Shown here piece by piece: positions 1 through 5,040 of a DNA stretch of 8,307 nucleotides. The translations under genes were made by a program, and so were the position numbers. This DNA is from Bacillota bacterium (lineage in GTDB: Bacteria > Bacillota > Bacilli > Lactobacillales > Enterococcaceae): positions 1 to 8,307 of the forward strand of contig JAEWFE010000272.1 of the NCBI GenBank assembly GCA_023389005.1, given 5' to 3'. Within the stretch, counting starts at the first letter, position 1, and every line of letters starts with the position of its first letter. A model generated the notes under the pieces. That model was not told the origin of the DNA, made no database searches, and saw only the letters and a list, made by a program, of their open reading frames with translations.

Positions 1-779
1 TTATTGGCGTTATAACGTAGGAAAGTTTTGACCTCATCTGTCCAGCCTAATTCATCATAAAGTTCTTCCGTGTAGCGTTCTTCGTTTTCGTATAATTCAT
101 AAAGTAAATCATACATCCAATCACGTAGGTTTTCTTGCTCTTCAGCAGACAATTCATTAAAACCTAATTGGAATTTATAGCCGATATAAGTGCCATGTAC
201 GGATTCATCACGGATAATTAATTTAATAATTTCCGCTACATTTGCTAATTTATTGTTTCCTAAGTAGTAAAGTGGCGTATAAAAACCTGAATAGAAAAGG
301 AAAGTTTCCAAAAAGACGCTGGCTACTTTCTTTTCTAGCGCCGTGCCGTTTTTATAGATTTCATTAATTCGTTCGGCTTTTTTCTGTAAATAGGGATTCG
401 TATTCGTCCATTCGAATATTTCTTCAATTTCAGACTTGGTATTCAAAGTACTGAAAATAGAAGAGTAACTTTTTGCGTGCACAGATTCCATAAACTGAAT
501 ATTGTTCAACACGGCTTCTTCATGTGGCGTGCGGGCATCTTTGCGTAAATGCTCCATCCCACTTTCTGATTGGACTGTATCTAAAAGGGTTAGGCCACCA
601 AATACATGTCCCACTGTGGTCTTTTCTAATTCAGAAAGTCCACGCCAGTCATCTAAGTCATTGGATAAGGGAATACGTGTATCCAGCCAAAATTGTTCTG
701 TTAATTTTTCCCAAGTCGATTTATCGATAATGTCTTCAATTTCATTCCAGTTAATCGCTGCATAATAAGTTTCTGCCAT
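1..779 (-). CDS. nrdF: Class Ib ribonucleoside-diphosphate reductase beta subunit NrdF (C-terminus cut by window edge)
   Basis: NrdF is the radical-generating small subunit of class Ib ribonucleotide reductase. It carries a dimetal centre (Mn or Fe) and a stable tyrosyl radical that is passed to NrdE to start NDP reduction in the cytoplasm. The visible part is 259 codons of an expected roughly 320, and the rest lies left of position 1. All metal ligands are present: D67, E98, H101, E158, E192 and H195, with the radical tyrosine at Y105 (motif ESVHAKSY). These match the numbering usual for NrdF. The ATG at 777-779 is preceded by AGGAG (788-792) at 8-nt spacing. The start lies 15 nt after the nrdE stop, so the two are cotranscribed and probably translationally linked. 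No terminator separates them. The C-terminal tail that docks NrdE cannot be seen. Confidence 0.96.
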   Translation of the reverse strand, partial: MAETYYAAINWNEIEDIIDKSTWEKLTEQFWLDTRIPLSNDLDDWRGLSELEKTTVGHVFGGLTLLDTVQSESGMEHLRKDARTPHEEAVLNNIQFMESVHAKSYSSIFSTLNTKSEIEEIFEWTNTNPYLQKKAERINEIYKNGTALEKKVASVFLETFLFYSGFYTPLYYLGNNKLANVAEIIKLIIRDESVHGTYIGYKFQLGFNELSAEEQENLRDWMYDLLYELYENEERYTEELYDELGWTDEVKTFLRYNAN

Positions 780-794
780 TTTCTTCACTCCTTT

Positions 795-2954
795 TTAGAT
801 GACACAACTTTCACATTGGTTACTACCGATTTCTTCTGCGTCATCTGTGAAAGTACGAATATAATAAATCGATTTAATTCCTTTATGGAAAGCGTAGTGA
901 CGTAAAATGTTTAAATCACGCGTTGTTTGTTTGGTTGTTGTTTTCCATTCATATAGACCCGCTGGGATTTCTGAGCGCATAAATAGTGTTAAACTCATGC
1001 CTTGGTCGATATGTTGTTGAGCAGTGGCATACACATCAATTACTTTACGCATATCCATATCATAAGCAGAAGTGTAATATTTAATTGTGTCATTAGAAAG
1101 TAATGGGGCAGGATAATAAATCTTTCCAATTTTCTTTTCTTGACGTTCTTCAATTAAACGGGTGATGGGATGTAAGCTGGCACTGGTATCGTTAATATAA
1201 GAAATTGAACCATTTGGCGCAACTGCTAGGCGATTTTGATGATACATTCCATATTTTTGTACGAGTTGTGCTAATTCAGTCCAGGCTTGTCCATCTGGAA
1301 TAAAGATACCTTCAAATAAGGCCTTTACTTTTTCAGATTTTGGTTGGAATTGCCCAGTTACATATTTTTCAAAATAGCTACCATCAGCATATTTTGATTT
1401 TTCGAAGTGATGGAAAGTTTGTTTGCGTTCCTTGGCAATTTGCATGCTTTCATAAATTGTCCAGTAATTTAAAAGCATAAAGTAAATATCGGTAAATTCA
1501 ATGGACTCTTTTGAACCATATGCCATGTGATGTTTCGCAAAATAGGTGTGTAAGCCCATGGCACCTAAACCGATTGTATGACTTAAAGCATTCCCATTTT
1601 GAATAGAAGGAACTACATCGATATCTGAAGCATCCGTGACATAGGTTAAGGCACGCGTCATCACACGAACAGATTTACCAAAGTCAGGACTTTCCATTAA
1701 GTTGACGATATTGGTTGAGCCTAAGTTACAGCTAATATCTGTACCTAAAACCTCAAATTCTTGTTTACGATTTAAAATAGAAGGTTGTTGGACTTGTAAA
1801 ATTTCTGAACATAGATTGCTCATGATAATTTTTCCGTCAATTGGATTGGCACGATTGGCTGTATCTAAGTTTACGACATATGGATAACCTGATTCTTGCT
1901 GTAATTTAGAGATTTCATTTTCTAAATCACGGGCTTTAATCTTAATTTTACGAATATTAGGATTAGCCACTAGATTATCATATTCTTTTGTAATATCGAT
2001 ATAAGAGAATGGGACGCCGTATTCTCGTTCAATGCTATATGGACTAAATAGATACATATCTTCATTTTTGCGTGTAAGCTCATAGAATTTATCAGGTACT
2101 AATACACCTAGCGAAAGGGTCTTTACGCGAATTTTTTCATCAGCATTTTCTTTTTTAGCAGATAAAAATTGGATAATATCTGGATGAAAGACATTTAGAT
2201 AAACCACCCCAGCGCCTTGACGTTGACCAAGTTGGTTGGAGTAACTAAAACTATCTTCAAATAATTTCATTACTGGCATCACACCGCTAGCTGCATTTTC
2301 ATAACCCTTAATTGGGGCACCGGCTTCACGTAGGTTTGACAGTGTAATTCCGACACCACCACCGATACGTGATAATTGCAAGGCAGAGTTAATCCCACGT
2401 CCAATAGAGTTCATATCATCGGTAATTTGGATTAAAAAGCAACTCACTAATTCGCCACGACGTTTACGACCGGCATTTAAAAAGGAAGGTGTTGCTGGTT
2501 GATAACGTTGATGAATCATTTCATCGGCTAAAGCTAAGGCTAATTCTTCATTACCATCTGCAAAATAAAGGGCATTAAAGGCGACGCGATCTTCATAAGT
2601 TTCTAGATAAGTGGTCCCATCATTGGTTTTAAGGGCGTACTGAGAATAAAACTTATAAGCTGCCATAAATGATTTGAAACGGAAATTTTGTTCAAATAAA
2701 TAAGTATATAGTTTCTCAATAAATGCTAAATTATATTTTGCTAAAAATTCGGTTTCAAGGTAATCATGTGTAGTTAAATAATCCAACTTTTCTTTAATAG
2801 TAGAAAAATTCATCGTATTTGGTTTTACATTCTCTTCAAAAAATGCTTTCAGTGCTTCTTGATCTTTTTGAAGAGGAATTTGGCCATTCACTGGTCGATT
2901 TATTTCATTATTTAATTTAAAGTAGCTGACATCTTTCAGTGCTTTTAAACTCAT
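795..2954 (-). CDS. nrdE: Class Ib ribonucleoside-diphosphate reductase alpha subunit NrdE
   Basis: This is the catalytic large subunit that reduces ribonucleoside diphosphates to deoxyribonucleoside diphosphates, using the radical from NrdF and electrons from NrdH. It has 719 residues, full length for NrdE. Visible active-site features are C172 (ELVSC) and C409 (DISCNLGS) as the redox pair, and N380, C382 and E384 (NLCSE) with the thiyl-radical cysteine. Further features are APNGSISYIN in the phosphate-binding region, the Y697-Y698 pair of the radical path, and the C-terminal C714-x-x-C717 that exchanges disulfides with NrdH. There is no long N-terminal ATP-cone as in class Ia NrdA, consistent with class Ib. 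The ATG at 2952-2954 has GAAGG upstream at about 10-nt spacing, a weaker site than those of nrdH and nrdF. It sits between nrdH (118-bp gap) and nrdF (15-bp gap) in one operon. Nothing in it looks damaged. Confidence 0.98.
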   Translation of the reverse strand: MSLKALKDVSYFKLNNEINRPVNGQIPLQKDQEALKAFFEENVKPNTMNFSTIKEKLDYLTTHDYLETEFLAKYNLAFIEKLYTYLFEQNFRFKSFMAAYKFYSQYALKTNDGTTYLETYEDRVAFNALYFADGNEELALALADEMIHQRYQPATPSFLNAGRKRRGELVSCFLIQITDDMNSIGRGINSALQLSRIGGGVGITLSNLREAGAPIKGYENAASGVMPVMKLFEDSFSYSNQLGQRQGAGVVYLNVFHPDIIQFLSAKKENADEKIRVKTLSLGVLVPDKFYELTRKNEDMYLFSPYSIEREYGVPFSYIDITKEYDNLVANPNIRKIKIKARDLENEISKLQQESGYPYVVNLDTANRANPIDGKIIMSNLCSEILQVQQPSILNRKQEFEVLGTDISCNLGSTNIVNLMESPDFGKSVRVMTRALTYVTDASDIDVVPSIQNGNALSHTIGLGAMGLHTYFAKHHMAYGSKESIEFTDIYFMLLNYWTIYESMQIAKERKQTFHHFEKSKYADGSYFEKYVTGQFQPKSEKVKALFEGIFIPDGQAWTELAQLVQKYGMYHQNRLAVAPNGSISYINDTSASLHPITRLIEERQEKKIGKIYYPAPLLSNDTIKYYTSAYDMDMRKVIDVYATAQQHIDQGMSLTLFMRSEIPAGLYEWKTTTKQTTRDLNILRHYAFHKGIKSIYYIRTFTDDAEEIGSNQCESCVI

Positions 2955-2992
2955 CGGCTCACAACCTTCTTTTGTTTTTTTTAATGAAACAT

Positions 2993-3029
2993 AAAAAAAG
3001 ATTTGTAGTTATTTTGTAACATACAAATC
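2993..3029 (-). terminator. Candidate intrinsic terminator/attenuator between nrdH and nrdE
   Basis: Read on the minus strand, an inverted repeat (GATTTGTA at 3000-3007 against TACAAATC at 3022-3029, extended inside by GTTA/TAAC at 3008-3011 and 3017-3020 with a one-base bulge) is followed at once by seven T residues (3000 to 2993). This is the layout of an intrinsic terminator, but the stem is AT-rich, so it should be weak and leaky. It would lower nrdE-nrdF transcription relative to nrdH, or act as an attenuator. An overlapping alternative hairpin (3025-3032 with 3053-3060) would compete with it. The repeat is seen directly and the function is inferred. Confidence 0.45.
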
Positions 3030-3072
3030 ATTCAATTATACATATGAATATAAATGATTTTAATCATTTTGT

Positions 3073-3294
3073 CTAGGCTAATAACTTCAATTGTTCTGGA
3101 CGAAAACCAACGATTGTAGCCACATCAGAAGTTACTACAGGAACGGTTTGGAATCCATTTTCTTTTAGCCAGTCAATTGCTTCTGGTTGAATGTCAATAT
3201 TGATTTCTTCAAAGCTGATTTGATTTTGTGTTAAAAAGCGTTTTGCCATTTTACATTGCATACAATTATTTTTCGAAAATAGTTTAATACTCAT
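3073..3294 (-). CDS. nrdH: NrdH-redoxin, electron donor for class Ib ribonucleotide reductase
   Basis: NrdH is a small glutaredoxin-like protein that is reduced by thioredoxin reductase and passes electrons to NrdE. The product has 73 residues, the family's normal size. It has the redox motif C11-M-Q-C14 near the N-terminus, the cis-proline motif TVPVV in the middle, and the NrdH signature GFRPEQL near the C-terminus, which separates NrdH from ordinary glutaredoxins. The ATG at 3292-3294 has a strong GGAGGG site (3303-3308) with 8-nt spacing, which fixes the start. It is the first gene of the nrdHEF operon, directly behind a clear promoter (3327-3354) and NrdR boxes. No nrdI lies between it and nrdE, unlike the nrdHIEF order of several relatives. 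Confidence 0.96.
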   Translation of the reverse strand: MSIKLFSKNNCMQCKMAKRFLTQNQISFEEINIDIQPEAIDWLKENGFQTVPVVTSDVATIVGFRPEQLKLLA

Positions 3295-3326
3295 GACTGC
3301 GTCCCTCCGTTAATCTTTATATCATT

Positions 3327-3354
3327 AGTATAATGCTCTTTGACGAAATGTCAA
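3327..3354 (-). promoter_or_regulatory. Promoter of the nrdHEF operon
   Basis: On the minus strand a perfect -35 TTGACA (3349-3354) is followed after 16 bp by TATACT (3327-3332). Transcription should begin near 3320, giving a leader of about 25 nt before the nrdH ATG that includes the GGAGGG site. A short inverted repeat (TTGAC/GTCAA, 3340-3354, 5-nt spacer) overlaps the -35. NrdR boxes lie just upstream of the -35. Confidence 0.82.
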
Positions 3355-3362
3355 CTATAAAA

Positions 3363-3378
3363 ACACAATATATAGTGG
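3363..3378 (-). promoter_or_regulatory. NrdR box 1 (proximal)
   Basis: The 16-mer ACACAATATATAGTGG closely matches the palindromic NrdR box consensus ACACwATATATwGTGT. It ends 8 bp upstream of the nrdH -35. NrdR is the nucleotide-sensing repressor of RNR operons and binds paired boxes on the same helix face. The partner box at 3395 starts 32 bp away, about three helical turns, which is the expected arrangement. Confidence 0.88.
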
Positions 3379-3385
3379 TTAATTT

Positions 3386-3394
3386 TGTGGATAA
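3386..3394 (-). promoter_or_regulatory. Perfect DnaA box between the two NrdR boxes
   Basis: The minus strand reads TTATCCACA, an exact consensus DnaA box. It fills the last 9 of the 16 bp between the two NrdR boxes and abuts box 2. DnaA boxes occur in the nrdAB promoter of E. coli, where DnaA links RNR expression to replication, so a regulatory role is plausible. Binding here is inferred only from the motif. Confidence 0.55.
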
Positions 3395-3410
3395 ACACAA
3401 TAGATAGTAT
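3395..3410 (-). promoter_or_regulatory. NrdR box 2 (distal of the proximal pair)
   Basis: The 16-mer ACACAATAGATAGTAT matches the NrdR box well in its left half and less well in its right half. It is separated from box 1 by exactly 16 bp, the spacing seen for cooperative NrdR binding in many RNR promoters. Together with box 1 it makes NrdR control of nrdHEF very likely. Confidence 0.82.
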
Positions 3411-3525
3411 TTCACAATGGAATTGCATATGGACGAATGTTTTGTATATTTTTGTGAAAGCAATTCAATGGTTACTATTCTAAGCTTTCATTTTTCTTGC
3501 AAACTATTAGGATGTGATTTTAAAC

Positions 3526-3534
3526 TGTGGATAT
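3526..3534 (-). promoter_or_regulatory. DnaA box-like site (one mismatch)
   Basis: The minus strand reads ATATCCACA, one mismatch at the first base from consensus TTATCCACA. It is the second of three such sites within about 200 bp upstream of nrdH. On its own it would be weak evidence. The clustering makes it worth recording. Confidence 0.3.
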
Positions 3535-3574
3535 TCAAAATTTTGTATAGTCAGATTCACAATATGATCAAGAG

Positions 3575-3583
3575 TCATCCACA
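3575..3583 (+). promoter_or_regulatory. DnaA box-like site (one mismatch) overlapping distal NrdR-like box
   Basis: TCATCCACA differs from consensus TTATCCACA at one base. It overlaps the left end of the NrdR-like box at 3579-3594. The nrdH-proximal module also has a DnaA box touching an NrdR box, here in the opposite orientation. Confidence 0.3.
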
Positions 3584-3594
3584 AGATATAGTGG
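3579..3594. promoter_or_regulatory. Distal NrdR-like box 3
   Basis: CCACAAGATATAGTGG is identical to NrdR box 1 at 14 of 16 positions, differing only at positions 1 and 7. It lies about 216 bp upstream of box 1, far from the nrdH -35. A more degenerate candidate (GCACAAGAAATATGAA, 9 of 16 matches to box 1, at 3611-3626) starts exactly 32 bp away, the same offset as in the proximal pair. No promoter or gene next to it needs NrdR control, so it is either an auxiliary operator or a relic. Confidence 0.45.
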
Positions 3595-3682
3595 AGTGTC
3601 AATTTGTCAAGCACAAGAAATATGAAACAAAAGAAAGATATGAAACATTTAACAAAAAAACAGAATATCTTATTGACAAAAT

Positions 3683-3729
3683 AAAAAGACAAGTTACCCA
3701 TATATGTTTGTAAGGAAGATAACTTGTCT
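3683..3729 (-). terminator. Intrinsic terminator for the TMEM175-like gene
   Basis: A perfect 10-bp inverted repeat (AGACAAGTTA at 3687-3696, TAACTTGTCT at 3720-3729) encloses a 23-nt loop. On the minus strand it is followed by TTTT, an A and more Ts. It begins 45 nt past the stop of the minus-strand gene ending at 3775. There is no T-run on the plus side, so it works in one direction. The loop is longer than usual, but pairing of CC (3697-3698) with GG (3714-3715) could shorten it. Confidence 0.65.
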
Positions 3730-3774
3730 AATCAAATTAGTTATTCTATGATGTAATAAATTTCAAAGTAATAA

Positions 3775-4347
3775 TTATTTATATATTTTTTCAATTCGTG
3801 TATCCGGAATAATCCATAATAATGTGATACAGAATAATAATAAGTAACTTGCAATCGGTGCGACAAAAGCTAGTAAAGCAGATAAGAGATACGAGGCAAT
3901 GGAAATCTTAGCCTTCAGATCGCGACCAAAGAGTTGTTTAATCAATGAATGTTCTTCATGAGTATCTAGGATGGCGTTTTGCAATAGGTAATAAGAAATA
4001 GCACACATAAATAAAACAAAGCCATACATAAATGTTGGGGCAGTTTTAAATAAATGTGCCCCTAACCAACTCGTCGTTACTGGTAAAAGCGACATCCAAA
4101 ATAGCCAATGTAGATTTAACCATAAAATTTTTCCTGAGACCTTTTCTAAAGTCGAGATTAGATGATGATGATTATTCCAATAAATACCTACATATAAATA
4201 ACTTAAAATATAGGCAAAAAAGGTGGGGATAACTTCTTTGATTGCTTCAAAAGTAAAGTCTTTTGGCGTGTGTAATTCGAGTACCATAATTGTAATGATA
4301 ATTGCTAACACACCATCGCTAAAGGCTTCCATTCGATTTTTAGGCAT
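3775..4347 (-). CDS. TMEM175/DUF1211-family integral membrane protein, putative potassium channel
   Basis: The N-terminus carries the TMEM175 signature R5-x-x-A-F9-S10-D11-G12 followed by VLAIIITIMVLEL in the first membrane helix. The FSD motif at the start of this helix marks the family, whose studied bacterial members are tetrameric K+-permeable channels in the cytoplasmic membrane. At 190 residues with about six hydrophobic segments (roughly 12-26, 40-57, 74-95, 104-124, 147-165 and 163-182, the last two close together), it has the bacterial single-repeat size. An NNHHH stretch sits at 58-62. I chose the ATG at 4345-4347, about 9 nt after AAGGAAG. An in-frame TTG at 4348-4350 would add one residue but sits closer to that site. 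It is a single-gene unit with its own -10 (4395-4400) and terminator, divergent from feoA. Family is confident; ion selectivity is inferred. Confidence 0.88.
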   Translation of the reverse strand: MPKNRMEAFSDGVLAIIITIMVLELHTPKDFTFEAIKEVIPTFFAYILSYLYVGIYWNNHHHLISTLEKVSGKILWLNLHWLFWMSLLPVTTSWLGAHLFKTAPTFMYGFVLFMCAISYYLLQNAILDTHEEHSLIKQLFGRDLKAKISIASYLLSALLAFVAPIASYLLLFCITLLWIIPDTRIEKIYK

Positions 4348-4394
4348 CAATAAACACTTCCTTATTTATAAAATTATCTTTTCAAAATTACTCG

Positions 4395-4400
4395 ATTATA
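4395..4400 (-). promoter_or_regulatory. Likely -10 element for the TMEM175-like gene
   Basis: The minus strand reads TATAAT at 4395-4400, about 48 bp upstream of the gene start. A -35 is poor: only TTGCTT at about 20-bp spacing is seen. A TG pair (TGTAATATAAT) lies just upstream, though one or two bases off the usual extended -10 position. Confidence 0.45.
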
Positions 4401-4447
4401 TTACAAGATATTTCATTTAAAAGCAAGATTTTTGCAATCACTCTTTT

Positions 4448-4462
4448 TTAGAATCATTCTTG
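4448..4462. promoter_or_regulatory. Fur/PerR-type inverted repeat
   Basis: TTAGAATCATTCTTG contains a perfect 5-1-5 palindrome (AGAAT-C-ATTCT). Against the 7-1-7 boxes of this superfamily it fits the PerR form (TTATAATnATTATAA) about as well as, or slightly better than, the Fur form (TGATAATnATTATCA). It lies between the divergent TMEM175-like gene and feoA, upstream of the feo -35. It could be a second, weaker operator for either direction. Confidence 0.35.
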
Positions 4463-4463
4463 T

Positions 4464-4483
4464 TTTGTGAATTCAAACACAAA
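4464..4483. promoter_or_regulatory. Inverted repeat just upstream of the feo -35, Crp/Fnr-like
   Basis: TTTGTG and CACAAA arms flank an 8-bp spacer. Within it, TGTGA-N6-ACACA differs at one base from the Crp/Fnr-family pattern TGTGA-N6-TCACA. It ends 3 bp before the -35, a position suited to an activator, but its centre is near -48 rather than the typical -41.5. The assignment is tentative. Confidence 0.25.
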
Positions 4484-4486
4484 TCG

Positions 4487-4515
4487 TTGACATTTCAATA
4501 TTTTTGCCGTATTCT
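4487..4515 (+). promoter_or_regulatory. Promoter of the feo operon
   Basis: A perfect -35 TTGACA (4487-4492) and TATTCT (4510-4515) are 17 bp apart. Transcription should start near 4522, giving a leader of about 45 nt. The predicted start site falls inside the Fur box. Confidence 0.78.
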
Positions 4516-4517
4516 AT

Positions 4518-4532
4518 TGATAATGATTCTCA
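4518..4532. promoter_or_regulatory. Fur box of the feo operon
   Basis: TGATAATGATTCTCA matches the 7-1-7 Fur consensus TGATAATnATTATCA with one mismatch. It covers the predicted transcription start, just 2 bp past the -10, so bound Fur-Fe2+ would block RNA polymerase. This fits iron-repressed expression of ferrous iron uptake. Other Fur-superfamily proteins use similar boxes, but the gene context favours Fur. Confidence 0.83.
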
Positions 4533-4566
4533 ATTACGAAAAAATTAAATGAAATAAGGTAGCAAA

Positions 4567-5040
4567 ATGAATATATTACAAGCGAACATGCACCAGATAT
4601 ATGAAATCTCAAAAATAAAGACGAGTGAAAAAGTCACAAAACGCCTACAAGATTTAGGAATTGTTCCTAAAAGTGAAGTCGTCTTGATTCAATTATCAAA
4701 AGAAAGTGGCGTCATTGTACTGAAAAATTCGCGCTTAGCATTGGCCACGGAGATATTATCACAAATTGAAATTACTGAAAAAAAGACGCATGTGCAGTGG
4801 ATTCCTTTAGATGAAGTAAAAATCGGTGAACGCGTGAAAGTGATTAGCATCCATGGAGAAGGTGCAGTAAAACGCCGATTGATGGATATGGGTGTGACGA
4901 AAAATGTTGAAATTTTAGTACGCAAAGTTGCACCGCTGGGAGATCCAATAGAAGTGGTTTTACGCGGCTATAATTTAAGTTTGCGAAAAGCTGAAGCAAC
5001 ATTAATTTTAGTGGAAAGACAGGTGAGTGATGATGAATAA
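4567..5040 (+). CDS. feoA: FeoA-family protein with two tandem FeoA domains
   Basis: FeoA is a small cytoplasmic SH3-like-fold protein needed by the FeoB ferrous iron transporter, probably through contact with FeoB. This product has 157 residues, about twice the classic FeoA length of about 75-85. It reads as two copies: residues about 8-69 (KRLQDLGIVPKSEV) and about 82-151 (KRRLMDMGVTKNVEI). The second copy is more canonical, with RGYNLSLRKAEA near its end. The first is diverged and lacks that ending, so the two halves may have different jobs. ATG 4567-4569 is preceded by AAGG (4556-4559) with 7-nt spacing. The gene follows a Fur-boxed promoter and its end overlaps feoB, so the two should be translationally coupled. 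Double-domain FeoA proteins are known in Firmicutes. Confidence 0.92.
   Translation: MNILQANMHQIYEISKIKTSEKVTKRLQDLGIVPKSEVVLIQLSKESGVIVLKNSRLALATEILSQIEITEKKTHVQWIPLDEVKIGERVKVISIHGEGAVKRRLMDMGVTKNVEILVRKVAPLGDPIEVVLRGYNLSLRKAEATLILVERQVSDDE
5021..5027 (+). promoter_or_regulatory. Ribosome binding site that decides the feoB start
   Basis: AGGTGAG inside the end of feoA complements the 3' part of the anti-Shine-Dalgarno sequence. Three consecutive in-frame start codons follow: GTG 5027, ATG 5030 and ATG 5033. GTG overlaps the site and is excluded. ATG 5033 gives the best spacing (about 9 nt from the GG), and ATG 5030 remains possible. Confidence 0.6.

Larger units (their letters stand above)
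3411..3682. other. AT-rich non-coding stretch upstream of nrdH
   Basis: No gene is supported here. The plus-strand reading frame from 3417 and the minus-strand frame from 3701 lack ribosome binding sites and recognisable domains, and they overlap regulatory motifs. What it holds is a second NrdR-like/DnaA-like module (see 3526-3626) and a 10-bp direct repeat, ATATGAAACA, at 3620-3629 and 3638-3647, offset by 18 bp. An isolated plus-strand TTGACA at 3673-3678 has no good -10 partner at normal spacing. Confidence 0.6.

Noticed and set aside
502..765. Plus-strand frames antisense to nrdF
   Set aside because: They lie wholly within the conserved nrdF coding region on the other strand and have no independent support.
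1702..1887. Plus-strand frame antisense to nrdE
   Set aside because: It is a shadow of the nrdE active-site coding region with no start signals.
3000..3029. Hairpin between nrdH and nrdE as an NrdR box or riboswitch
   Set aside because: Its core does not match the NrdR consensus, and nothing resembles a known riboswitch class. The run of Ts after it fits a weak terminator better.
3363..3626. Possible replication origin because of the DnaA boxes
   Set aside because: There are only three boxes, one of them exact. There is no dnaA/dnaN or rep gene, no iteron array and no clear unwinding region. Transcription control of nrdHEF explains the sites better.
3507..3701. Minus-strand Phe-rich reading frame of 64 codons
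   Set aside because: The hydrophobicity is what A-rich DNA gives on the opposite strand (Phe, Ile, Leu codons). It starts inside the terminator loop and has no recognisable family.
3417..3713. Plus-strand reading frame of 98 codons upstream of nrdH
   Set aside because: No ribosome binding site precedes the ATG at 3417. The composition looks like translated AT-rich spacer, it runs across the DnaA/NrdR-like motifs and into a terminator stem, and no domain is recognisable.
4689..4925. Minus-strand frame within feoA
   Set aside because: It is a shadow of the FeoA domain coding sequence.
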